Assembly (NCBI RefSeq): GCF_030272615.1
Contig: NC_081410.1
Coordinates: 507,121,942 to 507,185,941, forward strand
Length of the DNA: 64,000 nt
From: Cryptomeria japonica
Taxonomy: Eukaryota > Streptophyta > Pinopsida > Cupressales > Cupressaceae
Reading direction: 5' to 3'
Within the stretch, counting starts at the first letter, position 1; each line of letters opens with the position of its first letter. The translations under genes and the position numbers were made by a program. Under the pieces are notes generated by a model, which worked only from the letters and a program-made list of their open reading frames with translations, was not told the origin of the DNA and searched no databases. Shown one piece after another: positions 12,861-23,862 of the stretch.

Positions 12861-14489
12861 TTAATTAGGATATTCAGTTGTCAGCCTCCATGAAGGGCGG
12901 ACAGACAGTGGATTTTTTCTGGGAACGGTTAATCCAAACTCTTCCTCCACATCCACCTCGCCCTCCACAGTCCAGTCAAAGCAATGGAGCAGCTGAGCAA
13001 GTGCCAACTCAACAACAGAAACACCCATCGAAATTGCAGGGCATCCCCTTCTTCCTGTTCCAAACGGCAGCAAATCAAAGTCCTGACCTCTCACATCCTT
13101 ATTACTGCCCATGAACCGCTCGGGCTTGAACAGCTGAGCGTCTTTCCAAACGTTTTCATCCCTTCCCATTGCCCACACATTTACAAACAGCCTCGTCTCT
13201 GGCGGAAAAAAATATCCTCCAACGCTGCAGCCTTCCATCGACTCGTGCGGAATGAGCAGAGGAAACGGCGGATGAAGTCGAAATGTTTCCTTCACCACGA
13301 ATCGCAAGTAGTCGAAGTTTCTGACGTCACTCTCCTTTACTCTGCTGTCTTTGCCCACTCTTGATTCCATCTCTCGCTGTGCTTGTGCTAGCGTTGAAGG
13401 ATTCCTCAGCAGTTCACTCATTGCCCATTCTACTGTTGTTGACGATGTTTCTATTCCCGCAGTTAGCATATTCTGCACAATTTTTTATTATTTTCTTTGA
13501 GTGAATACATATTTCAAATGGTTACATTGGACAAACAGAATAGCGTATTACAAAACTGATTTGCTTATTCTAGAACTTACCAAGATGATTGCTTTAATGT
13601 TGACCCGTGATATTGTTTGGCCGTCCGTCTCGGTCATGTCGAGCATCACGTCTACCATGTCTATAATGCGATCTTCTTCCTTCGATTTACCTTTCCCCAT
13701 TCTACGACGAATGTGCTCATCGATTACGTTCTCAGCAAATCCATCGAATATTTTGTGAACAGCCTGCATGCGACGACGGATTCCCTGAAAGTCGAGCCAG
13801 TCGAGGTAAGGAACGAAATCACCAACGCAAAATGCGCCGGCTACAGCAAACATCTCCTCAACCATTTGTTTGAAGCCATGCCCTCCTCTCAAGTCGTTGT
13901 CGGAGTAAGCCTTGCTGGCAAACATTCTGCAGGTAATATTTTGTGTAAGGGAGGAGAGTCTCTTCTTCACATTCACACACTGCGCTCCTTGCCTGCTCTC
14001 CTGCCAGATGGAGGCTATCATGGCAGACACTTCTTCCTCTCTCACGAATCTGAAAGAATCGATTCTCTTCACTGTGAGCAGCTCCACCGTCATCAGCTTT
14101 CTCATGTGCCTCCAGTACCCTCCATAGGGGCCGTACGCCACGTCTTTACGATCATAGCATATGTATTTCCCCACTGCACAGTTTGGTCTGGTTGCAAAGA
14201 CCAAATCATGCGTTTTGAGGAATTCTTTTGCCATGGCAGGAGAAGAAACCACAACAGTGGGGACGGAGCCCAAACGGAGAAACATAATGGATCCGTATTT
14301 CCTTGCCAATGTCGTAAGAGCTTGATGGGGAAGGTTTCCCAAGAGATGGAGATTTCCCACAACAGGCCATGGACGTGGTCCTGGAGGCAGTTTCAGTCTG
14401 CTGCCGTCCCTCCTCAGCTTATAGACGAAGCAGCAGAATAAGAAGAAAATCACAAGTCCAATAGTCACGGCGTCATTGAGGGATTCCAT
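12861..14489 (-). CDS. Cytochrome P450, A-type (CYP71 clan), two exons
   Basis: Predicted 506-aa heme monooxygenase of the endoplasmic reticulum, using electrons from cytochrome P450 reductase; substrate unknown. Exon 1 is 14489-13581 (303 codons) and exon 2 is 13472-12861 (203 codons plus TAA), joined in phase 0 across a 108-bp GT-AG intron. The Met at 14489 was chosen over the in-frame Met at 14522 because MESLNDAV leads straight into the hydrophobic anchor (residues 8-23) and the upstream codons lie in duplicated leader. Landmarks: proline hinge PPGPRPWP (35-42), I-helix AGIETS (308-313), ExxR as KETFR (E365, R368), PERF (420-423) and heme loop FGTGRRGCPA with Cys447 as ligand. The usual Gly two residues after that Cys is Ala here. 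The length is normal and no frame is broken. The single intron just before the I-helix AG motif is the conserved A-type intron. It looks CYP750/CYP736-like, a family I cannot fix without a tree. Confidence 0.93.
13473..13580 (-). other. P450 intron (108 bp, GT-AG, phase 0)
   Basis: On the minus strand the donor is CATCTTG|GTAAGTTC and the acceptor TTGTGCAG|AATATGC. Splicing joins ...KAIIL to NMLTAGIETS, restoring the I-helix. Both splice sites are canonical, and reading through either one quickly leaves the P450 frame. Confidence 0.92.
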
Positions 14490-14880
14490 GCTATGAGAAA
14501 ATGGAAAGCTGCAAGCCTGCAATCAATGGAAACCCACAGACCAATGCAATTATACACAAAGTGATGGGGCTCAGCAGTGCGGCACAGAGTGGGGTCATGT
14601 ACCTGTCGTCTAAGGCACGTGAAAATCACATGAATATTAATTGGTTTTCCATGGTGGCTCAGAAGCAGCGATGACACAACATGTAGATAGTTCTCTTCGT
14701 GCTCCCCGTGGAAAGTAGGGGTTGGAAAAGTAGAAACATGAGGGACCCGTAAGAGCCAATTTTCCCTGATGAGATGGGTGACTTCCAATGACAAGCCATG
14801 TTCACCAACTATGAGAAAAGGGGAAGCTGCAAGCCTGTAATCACTGGAAACTTACAGACCAACCTTGTAATATATACGTG
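14490..14880 (-). promoter_or_regulatory. P450 leader/promoter region with partial duplication
   Basis: A stretch just upstream of the start (about 14490-14545: ATGAGAAAATGGAAAGCTGCAAGCC..., plus-strand reading) is repeated at about 14811-14865 with a few changes, so the leader has been partly duplicated about 320 bp apart. A palindromic G-box core CACGTG is at 14616-14621. TATA-like tracts on the minus strand lie near 14868-14876 (GTATATATTAC) and 14550-14560 (GTATAATTG); the second is the better placed for a short leader. The minus-strand frame 14465-14794 spans this region but has no domain and is not called a gene. Confidence 0.5.
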
Positions 14881-15691
14881 GAGGTTTACCCTAGTCAGTC
14901 ATTAATTAATACTTGTATTGAAAGGACGTCTAATTGCTGTTTAGGTTGCAATTAATATAATTTTTTTTTATAAATTTGAGAAGAGTTCTGTAATTAAATT
15001 TATGAGTATTTTATTGAAAACTGATAGAACATAAAATTTTTACTAATCATTATTAATCTTCTCAATAAAAAGAAATTATTATTAATCATTTACAAGTTTT
15101 AATATAATATTATGGGAGAGGATCCCATAGTGGATGGGGTATCAATAATGGGGATATTTGTAATGTCTTTAATTAGGAGGCTGCCAATTCTCAACGATTA
15201 ACACACGTCATTATGCATTTAAATCAGATTAAATTAAAAAATAATTAATAATTATAATAATTCTGATAGTTAACATACTTAATCCCCAATTCCTTCTCTC
15301 CTAATCATCAACCCTAAGGAGGATGGGGAATTACTTATCATAGAGCACTTGGAAACCAATCTACAAGTAGGCTCCCACAAGGCTCCATGACCCCATCCAT
15401 ATCCCATCTTGGGATTCATCTACATTCTAAGGAATTACTTCACCTCTCCCTAACAAAACCAACCTATCCTCTTAAGGGGCAATAGTGGGTGATTAAGGAT
15501 TAGGCTATGAGTATACTAACTTCTCATGTATTGTGAATATATATGAAATTAAGTACGATTGTCATACATATTGCAATCTATATTTATATTACTATTAAAT
15601 ATTGCATAAGATCATTATCAGGTTTCATATATTAAGCACATCCCCATGCATACCACCAAGAACAAAGATGTCATTGCCTATAACTTAATAA
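14881..15691. other. Upstream flank, AT-rich
   Basis: No gene. The part at about 14950-15110 is recognisably similar to 34810-34990 (TAAATTTGAGAAGAG..., runs of ATTATTAATCATTT), the upstream flank of the P450 relic at 34.4 kb. The duplication that created the relic therefore included several hundred bases of 5' flank. Confidence 0.6.
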
Positions 15692-15850
15692 TGTTACAAA
15701 TGTGATTGTCATTGCACCAAACGATCAACCTGTTAATGCCCGATACAACCACTAGACTTATAGAATCCACAAGGAGGTGGTTAAGCTATGTCACAAAATT
15801 TAACACTACGTTGCACAACACAAGGAGACCAAGGGTGCATAGCTTGCAAC
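15692..15850 (-). mobile_element. Truncated LTR fragment
   Basis: About 159 bp matching the first part of the LTR at 15872-16026 (shared TGTTACAA, ...CAACCACTAGACTTATAGAATC..., ...AAGGAGACCAAGGGTGCA). The match stops at CTTGCAAC, where the primer site of the neighbouring LTR begins. It is the terminal piece of a second LTR left after an internal deletion. Confidence 0.7.
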
Positions 15851-15871
15851 AATCCCAGCTCTAATACCACT

Positions 15872-16522
15872 TGTTACAAGTGTGTTTGTTGTTGCACCAA
15901 AAGATCGACTGTTAATGCCCAATACAACCACTAGACTTATAGAATCTGCTGGAGGGAGTTAAGTAATGTCACAAACCTGAGCGTTGCACTGCACAACACA
16001 AGGAGACCAAGGGTGCACACCTTGCAACAAATAACAACTTTGATCTAATCTGATCAATGGTGATCTTCCTAGATGCTTTTGATTCCTTTCCTTTGCATCT
16101 CTTAATGTGAGGGAGAGGTCACACCTCTTCATCATGTATGCCTTGTGGCAAGAGACACACCCTTTCACCATTAGCACCTTTTGAAAGAATGCAACTCTTC
16201 ATTATTTCTGCCCTTTGAAAGGGACACAACCTTTCACAATCAGATATGAGCTTCTTATTTAAATCAAATTTACACTTTTGATTCTCAAATTATCCCCCCT
16301 TCAAATGGGTTCTCTTCTCCTTTTTATATATCTCATATTTGGTGGGAGTCACAACTTATCATTTGATGGCTTTTGACCAATCATTAACTTTAATCAAATT
16401 GTAATTATGTTTAATCATTTTTTATTTTTTTTAATTTAATTTTTCTTTTTATTCTTTTGTATTTTAATTTAATTATTATCATTATTTATTATTAAATTAA
16501 ATTTCAAAGTGGGGACATTACA
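15872..16522 (-). mobile_element. LTR of a minus-strand retrotransposon (relic)
   Basis: 651 bp with TG...CA ends (minus strand begins TGTAATGTCCCCAC at 16522). Inside it (left, 15858-15870) lies TGGTATTAGAGCT on the minus strand, a primer-binding site. On its other side (16523-16550) is TTGAGGGCAAACAATCTTGGGTGAGGTGG, which looks like the 3' end of an element's internal region with a purine tract. One LTR flanked by both signals implies recombination between elements or tandem copies. No coding sequence remains. Confidence 0.65.
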
Positions 16523-16816
16523 GTCCACCTCACCCAAGATTGTTTGCCCTCAAGCAATGATCATGGAGTTTTCAAAATGACTTCCAATGTGAAATGACTT
16601 TGGAAACACACATGGAATAAACATGCGAGAAACATATCAGGTATGAACCAAACATAGAGCATGCACATAAAAATACATAGCATATACATGGATATATGCA
16701 AACATGGAGCATACACACAAATACATGTATTGTTAGATTCCTTCTTATTGACTAGAATGATTCATCAATTCATGTTTACCCTATAGGTTGGTAGCATCAA
16801 AGCTCTGATACATAAT
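16523..16816 (-). mobile_element. Non-coding retroelement internal remnant with primer site
   Basis: About 290 bp between two unrelated minus-strand LTRs. The right edge (about 16800-16814) reads TGTATCAGAGCTTTGATGC on the minus strand, a recognisable primer-binding site just inside the LTR at 16817. The middle holds short repeats of ACATGGAGCATACACAC-type sequence (16650-16730). No ORF. Confidence 0.5.
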
Positions 16817-17519
16817 GTAATTCTTCTTTTCACCCAGTGTAAATAACTTTAAAAGCAAGGTAATTAATTTATTATTTACTATAAAGTTATAATGTAATAT
16901 TTAGTGCATTTCAAAAGTAAATTATTTAAAGTCATAATAAATGAATTACTCACAAATTTATATTGACTAAACATTTAAACTATAGCAATACATCATTCAC
17001 TAACAAACATATTAATGTGTGGAATTTTAGAAATATTAATATACATCAATGGTCAAATGATAGAACTTTAATAACATTAATCTATAGTAATAAATAATGA
17101 ACCATGAAAACATCACTATTTGCAAATATACATATAAATATATGAATTTTTGAAATTTGGAGAGGCCTTCTATTGGCACACAAAGGATCAGTTATAGGTC
17201 TTGGCTTTCCATGACAAGGAAGCATTCCAGGAGGATAAGTTCCTACACAGAACCTCACATGCCTTCACAACACGAAATAAAACACAACCCTGACCAAGAC
17301 ACTCGTGGATGTACATTGTACCATGAGTTGGACACACATTGTGTGCCCCTTCTCTAATGCCAAATGCTAGCCACAAACCTTAGTGATTCCCTCTTTTGTG
17401 CTCTCCTTAATTATTCCTCATTTTCCATTTTTTTTTTTTTCCATGTAGCCTTCTCTACTAAATAACAAGGTTACATGATGTCACAGTGGTGGTTACAAAA
17501 GTCATAACCCTTCATAACA
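16817..17519 (-). mobile_element. Putative LTR (minus strand)
   Basis: Bounded on the inner side by a primer-binding site and by TG at 16817; the outer edge is placed at ...CCCTTCATAACA (17519), where the minus strand starts TGTTATGAAGGG. Its sequence is unrelated to the LTR at 15872-16522. The small frames at 17157-17376 on both strands have no recognisable domain. The outer boundary is tentative because no partner LTR is present. Confidence 0.45.
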
Positions 17520-19262
17520 ATAATAATGATCGTAATTACATTTATTTAATACTCTTTTTACAGTATAATTTTATTGAAAAAAATATAGTAACAATATTAG
17601 TTGGGCAAAATAAGCCCTTAGTGGAAGAGCACCAGTAGTCATTATAGTTAACTTTACTCACACATAGATCCTAAATGGTACATCAAATTTTGTTGATTTA
17701 TTTGTTGTTGTCTCTATATATGACTTACCTGCTTATAGCTATTGTCCTAGGTAGCAACAAAAAACATTGTGGGATATGTTATACACACAAGGGTTAAAAA
17801 ATGATCATTTTAAAGTGTCACCCAAAAAATGACCCTTACTATGCCATTACTCGTTCCCTTAGATAACCACAAAAAAATTTAAATATACCTAATTACTAAT
17901 TTAAAAAAACACCTACTTTTCAATGTTCTAAAATGTGTGAGGTTGCTCATCTAATAAACATTAATTTTAATTAGGGAGCGCAATCAAATTTTGGCATTTG
18001 ATATTTTTGTTCACCATACACCACATGCATATTTGGAATGACATCAGTGAAATGACAGTTTTGTGCCTCTTACTTCATTGTTCATGGACAACAACTAGCT
18101 CCATGTTCACCACGATTGTTTTATGCCCTCCTTTTCAATCATTAGACGTTGTCTCTACCCTCATCCTCATGTCATCTCACGGGAGTAGGTTATAGGTAAC
18201 AACAACATGTCACTCCTCCTTGCAGTTTCTTATCAATAATAAACAGTTTGTTGTCATTCCTCCTTGTAGTTTGTTGTCTTTCTTCATCATTTATTTTTAT
18301 GGTGTAGAGGGTTTCATTAAAATGATTTATTTTACTTTATACTATGGAATTACTACATCAACTATGAAATAAATATAATAGAGTATTTTTTTTTTTTATC
18401 CTTGGTTTATAATCATGAAATTTTATGGGTATATGATTGTTGTTCCATTTTTTGACTACTTTCAAGATTATATGTTGTGGATGCTCTTTACGTTTCAGGA
18501 AATGTCAACCTATCACCTCTCCTTACATTTGTAGACAATGAAATGATTTAATCTATATTATTCCACTTATCTTGTCAATTTTGCATCATTGTATAGACGT
18601 TGTGTACGGTTTTATTATATTGTGAAATAATTTCAATGTTGGTGAGATATTTATTGTATTTCTGGGTATAGGATTATTGTTCCTATTTTTAGTTTCAATG
18701 TTAGATAAGGGAAAGTGTTTTTGTATTGTATCATATAAAGATAGTTCATTGTGCTTCCACAAACATGGGTTTGAATGTTGGTTGGAGTCTATTTCTCTAG
18801 ATTAAATAGGGACAGGGATGTTTCAAGTCAAGTTCCAAATTGAAGAATTCAATTCAATTCTTCAATTTTTTACTGTAATATATTTGTTTCTTTTAATTTG
18901 TAAGTTGTTTGTGGTATAATTTTGCAAGCCATTATAGTTTTAGTGTGCCCAATTGAACAAACTCTATTCTCTAATTCTATAATGTAATTAATAGCTATTT
19001 TTTAATTTGGTATATTGCTTGCCAAGTGCGATCAAATAAATTCTATCAACTATTTCTATAATGTAAGATATGCCTATCTTTCATTGGGGTAATTTTTAAT
19101 CAATAATGTCAATTAACCAAAGTTTCATTCTTTAACCATTTTTTTTTTTGACATTTGTCTAGATACTAGTATGCAATCTATTCTAATTTGAAGATGAAAG
19201 GGATCATTATAGGTCAATTTGTCAATTCAATGAATTTCAATCAATTATTCTATCATATTAAA
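17520..19262. other. AT-rich intergenic DNA
   Basis: No gene, RNA or element boundary could be supported. Long A/T-rich tracts and short frames (17998-18195) only. Confidence 0.55.
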
Positions 19263-20030
19263 TATTGTAAATATGATACTGATGATTATGATTGGTTTTC
19301 ATTGATGTCAATAATTGGTTTTGTAGTTGGTGATCCAAAAGATGTGTTGCAAGAATCTTTGGTGCTCCAGAAGATGTGTTACAATTGATATTCACTGTAG
19401 ATTGATTAAGTTGATGGTGATCCGGATTTCTCTGTTTATCAGATATGGTGTTGATTGATTGTATTCATGAGTATACTAGTCCCATTTTTATTCTTGTTGT
19501 ATTGGGTAGTGCTATTTTGGATTCAGAAGTCCAAAATTCGAAGATGAGCAACTGTATTTGTGTAGCATGTAAGTCATGATTTGGGTCCAGAATTTGTAAT
19601 GGATGTACCATGTTGATCTAATCGATGATCTATGTTGTGGTATGGCCTAGTTCTCATTCCTTCCCACCACAAAAATGTTTAGTGCTAACCTATTTTAGAT
19701 CTTTGTCTTGGCTAACTTAGAAGATTATGTTTCTTAGAGATAGTAAGCCCACTTGCACTAAGCATTCTGGTAGTGAGCCACCCTTTGTAAAAAATCACCT
19801 TAACTGGTGTTATATATTGAGAACTAACAATCCCCATGGTTTTATTCTTCTTGGGTTTTCCGTGCATTATATATGGTGTTCATTGTGTGTTCCGTGTTGT
19901 GTATATTCTTTTATGTTATATCTGCATCATTTAATTCTGATGGTTTCATCGAATGTGCAAAAGGGTTGAAGAATTATTTTAAATTTGACAATTAATTCAC
20001 ACCCGCTCTCAGTTACCCAGGTATTTAACA
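19263..20030 (+). repeat. Left LTR of the copia element
   Basis: 768 bp aligned to the right LTR at 23863. It begins TATTGTAAATATGATACTGATG where the right LTR has TGTTACAAATGTGATGTTGATG, and ends TATTTAACA. It lacks the roughly 230-bp block present in the right LTR at 24360-24585. Frames 19188-19388 and 19727-19969 are LTR sequence, not genes. Confidence 0.85.
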
Positions 20031-20031
20031 A

Positions 20032-20044
20032 TTGGTATCAGAGG
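20032..20044 (+). other. Primer-binding site of the copia element
   Basis: TTGGTATCAGAGG, two bases inside the left LTR, matches the plant initiator-Met tRNA primer site TGGTATCAGAGC apart from the last base. Confidence 0.85.
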
Positions 20045-20093
20045 TTTGGTTCCTTGGTGAAGAGATTAATTTCTTGAGGTAGACCTTGATCTA

Positions 20094-21161
20094 ATGATAC
20101 ATAAACTAATTATTCCTATCTTTGAAGGATCTGACTATAGCTTTTGGAAAGTAAAGATGGGAGGTTATCTAATCTCTTTGGGTTACAACACTTCAAAAGT
20201 AGTGGAGACTAAATATGTACAACTGGAAAATGGTCTTACCACTTCTGATGAGATTCAAGCTTATGAAGAGAATGTAAAGGCAATGTATACTATGTTTAGT
20301 GTTTTATCAAAGGCTGGATTGACAAACGTTATTTTCTTGAATGCAACTTATGAAGGAAATAAAAGAGTTAAATTATCAAAGAAGCTAAAAGCTAAGCACA
20401 GATGTGAGAACTTGAAAATGGAAGAAGGAGAAGTTATAACAAGATATTTTCAGAAAGTTAATAGTGCAGTAAATGAAATTAGAGAGCTTGGTGACACCTT
20501 GCTAGATGAAGATATAATTGAGAAGATTCTAATGTTCTTATCGGAAAGCTACAATGACAAGATCACTACTATTGAAGAAACTTATGATTTGAATAAGTTT
20601 AATAGGGAGCAACTTTATGGTACCTTATCAGGATTTGAGATAAGGAAGTTTGGAAATGACAAAGCTAAAATTGAGTCTACCTTTAAAGCCTTTGAGTAAG
20701 ATTTGAAAGATGAAAGTTTAGATGAGATGGAAGAAAATTTTATGAAGAAATTGAAGAAAGGAACCAACAAATACAAAGTTATGTTACCTCTTAAATGCTT
20801 TAGATGTGGAAAAATTGGTCATATAGCTACTAGATGTCCAGAAAAAGGATCAAGACAAAATTCTAGAGAAGGTAAAGGAAAGTTTAATAAGAGAGCCTAC
20901 TATGTTAGAGATGATGCTAGTATTTTAGATGATGAATTAGACTATGAGGATGGTGATTGTTTATTTTTGGTAGAAAAGGATGTACCTAAGATTGATATTT
21001 CTAAGATTGTTGTCATTGCCTTACACTCTAGGAGAGATAGAAATGAATGGTTGATTGATAGTGGATGTTCAAATCATATGACTGGTGATAAAAGTGATTT
21101 TGTAAAACTTGAAAAGTATTGTTTTGGTTGTGTTGGGTTTGATGATGATCAAACAACATGA
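20094..21161 (+). pseudogene. copia gag and protease (one in-frame stop)
   Basis: The first 201 codons (20094-20699) are a copia-type gag capsid (UBN2-like), with the typical N-terminal F.G.DYSFWKVKM motif. A single TAA interrupts the frame at 20697-20699. The same frame continues at 20700 through a CCHC zinc knuckle, CFRCGKIGHIATRC (about 20796-20837), and the aspartic protease site WLIDSGCSNHMTG (about 21048-21086), and ends at TGA 21159-21161. Order and motifs are those of a copia polyprotein N-terminus: nucleocapsid binding of RNA, then polyprotein cleavage. Confidence 0.9.
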
Positions 21162-22090
21162 TTTGTGGGAATTGGTTCTATGTCTTTTGATGGGAAGCAT
21201 AAGACAAATGATGTTTACTATGTGAAGGGTGTGCATCATAATCTCTTGAGTATTGGTCAAATGTGCGAAAAATGGTTACAATGTTGTTTTTTAGGATGAT
21301 GGTTGTGAGATTCGGAAGGGATCTAAAATTTTATTGCAGTAGAGAAAATAACTAGTGGAAACATGTATTTGTTAGAAGGAGCTACAAAACACTCTTTGTT
21401 ATCTTAGACCAATGACACCTAGTTCTGGCACTAGAGGATGTGTCATATCAGCTTTGACAATTTGGTAAAGATTAGTTCATCAAGTGAAGTGAGATATTTA
21501 CCGAGGTTGACTAAATGAGATAATAATATTTGCAAATAATGTCAAGTTGGAAAGCGGATGCAAGGAAGATACAGAGGAAAGAAACATTCATCCATTGGAT
21601 TGTTGGACTTAGTGCACACATACCTATGCAGTCCTATAAGAACAAAGAGTATACAAGGTGAGAAGTATTTTATGTTTTTGATTGATGATTATTGTAGAAT
21701 GTCACCGGTTCCATTTTTAAGAGAGAAGTTAGATGTGTTAGAAAAATTCATGATATTAAAGGATAAAGTTGAAAATGAAGTTCAAAAAAAGATTAAGTGT
21801 TATAACAAAAGGCTAAACAAGATTGTTGAAAGTACAACTATGAAGGTTGATGAAGGTATTTATAAAGACTCTGACAAATTGACAAGATATGAGTCTGATG
21901 AACTAGTTAACAAAAAAAAAGAAGAGATACTAGTAAAGAAGAAAAGGAAATTCGAGAAGCAACAGATTCTATATCTAAAACCCTGATCTATATGTTCAGA
22001 AGAATCATTTAGTAGGTCGGATTATTGGAGATAAAAACAAAGGAATTATCACAAGAAGCAAAGAAACTTAAGAACAAGTTTTGTTATGTT
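21162..22090 (+). pseudogene. copia integrase remnant
   Basis: In frame after the protease stop, GIGSMSFDGKHKTNDVYY and HHNLLSIGQMCEK are the usual linker before copia integrase. Further on (21558-21720) the start of the catalytic core is readable: LLDLVHTYLCSP..., then KYFMFLIDDYCR. The remaining core with the second Asp and Glu is absent; the frame runs into a Lys/Glu-rich stretch (21720-21986) that leads to the RT. The zinc-binding HHCC part is broken by stops and frameshifts. Confidence 0.75.
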
Positions 22091-22129
22091 TATTATTAGA
22101 GATTAAACTGAAAACATTGGAAGAAAAAT

Positions 22130-23340
22130 GCAATAATCAGAATTGGATAAAGGAAATGAGAGAAGAGATGGACCAAATTGATAATAACTAGACATTGGAA
22201 TTAGTTTACATACCCGCAGATAAGAATGTAATTGGAACAAAATGGGTATTTCAAAACAAGATGGATGAAGATGGGAATTAGTTGTGAGAAATAAAGCAAG
22301 GTTAGTTTGCAAAGGATATACACAGGTTGAAAGTACTGAATTTGAGGATACATATGATCTGGGTGCAATGATGGAGGTAATCAGGATGTTTCTTACTTTT
22401 GCAGCCTTTAAGGATTTCAAAGTTTATCAAATGGATGTGAAATCAACATTTTTGAATAGAGAGCTTAAAGAAGTTTATATTCAAAAACTAGAAGGATTTA
22501 AGTTGAAAGATGATCTTAACATTGTTTGACAATTGAAAAAGGTCCTGTATGGATTGAAACAAGATCCTAGAGATTGGTATGGAAGGCTACATAAGAATTT
22601 GATTGATCGAGGATTTCAGAAGGGATTGCCTAATAGAAATTTACATTTCAAAACTGATTTAGGTAAAACATTAATTGTTGTAGTTTATGTTGATGACATA
22701 ATATTTAGAGGAAATGAATGCACATGCAAAAAATTTACTAATGCGATCCAAAAGGAGTTTGAGATGTCCATGATTGGTGAGTTAAATTTATATCTTGGTT
22801 TGTAAGTAAATCATAATAGCAAAGGAATTTTCATTTCTCAGTCTAAATACATTAAGGAATTGTTGAAGAAGTTTGGGTTGGAGAACTCCAAACTAGTGTG
22901 TACAACTATGACCACATGATGTAAGTTGAAAAAAGATGATAAGTATCCTAAATAATATGCAACTAAATACAGATCAATGATTGGATGACTATTATATCTG
23001 ACTGCTACTAGAATGGATATCATGTATGTAGTTTGTTTGGTAGCTAGATTTCAGTAAGAACTAATGGAAACACATGTAAAAGTTTTTAGATATCTTAAAC
23101 AAACAAAACAAATTGGTTTGTTGTATTCAATAAATTCAGATTTCACTCTGACAACTTATAACGCTGATGCAAATTGGAATGGAATTGTTGATGATAAGAC
23201 AAGTACAAGTGGTGGAGAATTCTTTCTTGTCTCCTAGTTGGTTGCTTGGTCAAGTAAGAAGTAGGATTTTGTCTCTTTATCTACAACTAAAACAAAATAC
23301 ATTGCAGCATCTTCATGTTGCACAAATATTCTATGGATGA
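22130..23340 (+). pseudogene. copia reverse transcriptase and RNase H (broken)
   Basis: Readable in pieces across several stops: NVIGTKWVFQNKMDEDG, then RNKARLVCKGYTQ (about 22284-22325), FKVYQMDVKSTFLN, KKVLYGLKQDPRDWY (about 22535-22580), and the catalytic VVYVDDI with YVDD at 22686-22697. RNase H follows with YNADANW near 23160 and the STSG motif. These are the copia RT and RNase H landmarks in order. Stops at about 22528, 22803 and several places after 22900 make it non-functional. Confidence 0.88.
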
Positions 23341-23844
23341 AGTAGACGTTGAAGGATATTCCAATATAACATTCAATGAACCCATCTCAATTATGTGTGA
23401 TAAAACTAATGCAGTAAACATTTTCAAGAATCTAGTACAACATTCCAAAACAAAACATATATCTATTTAATATCACTTATTGAGGGCAAAGGTGTTGGAT
23501 AATGAGGTAAAACTTGAGTATGTACCTACAATAGAATAGATTCCAGATATCTTCACGAAGGAATTGTCTAAAGATGCGTTTGAGTATCTTTAATAAAAGT
23601 TAGGAGTATTACCCCTTCCTAATTTAAACTGATATACATTCGGATGTGCATTTGTCTAGTGCACTACTTGTATATTCTTATCTGAACTAATGCTTAGGTG
23701 CTTCCTCTTAGGGGGAGAAGGAGTGAGTTTCATAGAGGGATATTTTCCTACCTTTGTCATCGTTGTCAAAGGAGGAGAAGATGTAGAAAGATGCAGATAT
23801 GAGTAGAGAGAGTTATGAGCTTATTGTTGATATTTGTTGCCATC

Positions 23845-23862
23845 GATGACAAAGGGGTAGAC
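23845..23862 (+). other. Polypurine tract of the copia element
   Basis: GATGACAAAGGGGTAGAC lies directly before the right LTR, in the usual position for plus-strand priming. Confidence 0.7.

Noticed and set aside
13617-14441. Long plus-strand frame of 274 codons across the P450 exon 1
   Set aside because: Antisense shadow of the P450 coding exon; no domain, and the minus-strand reading is unambiguous.
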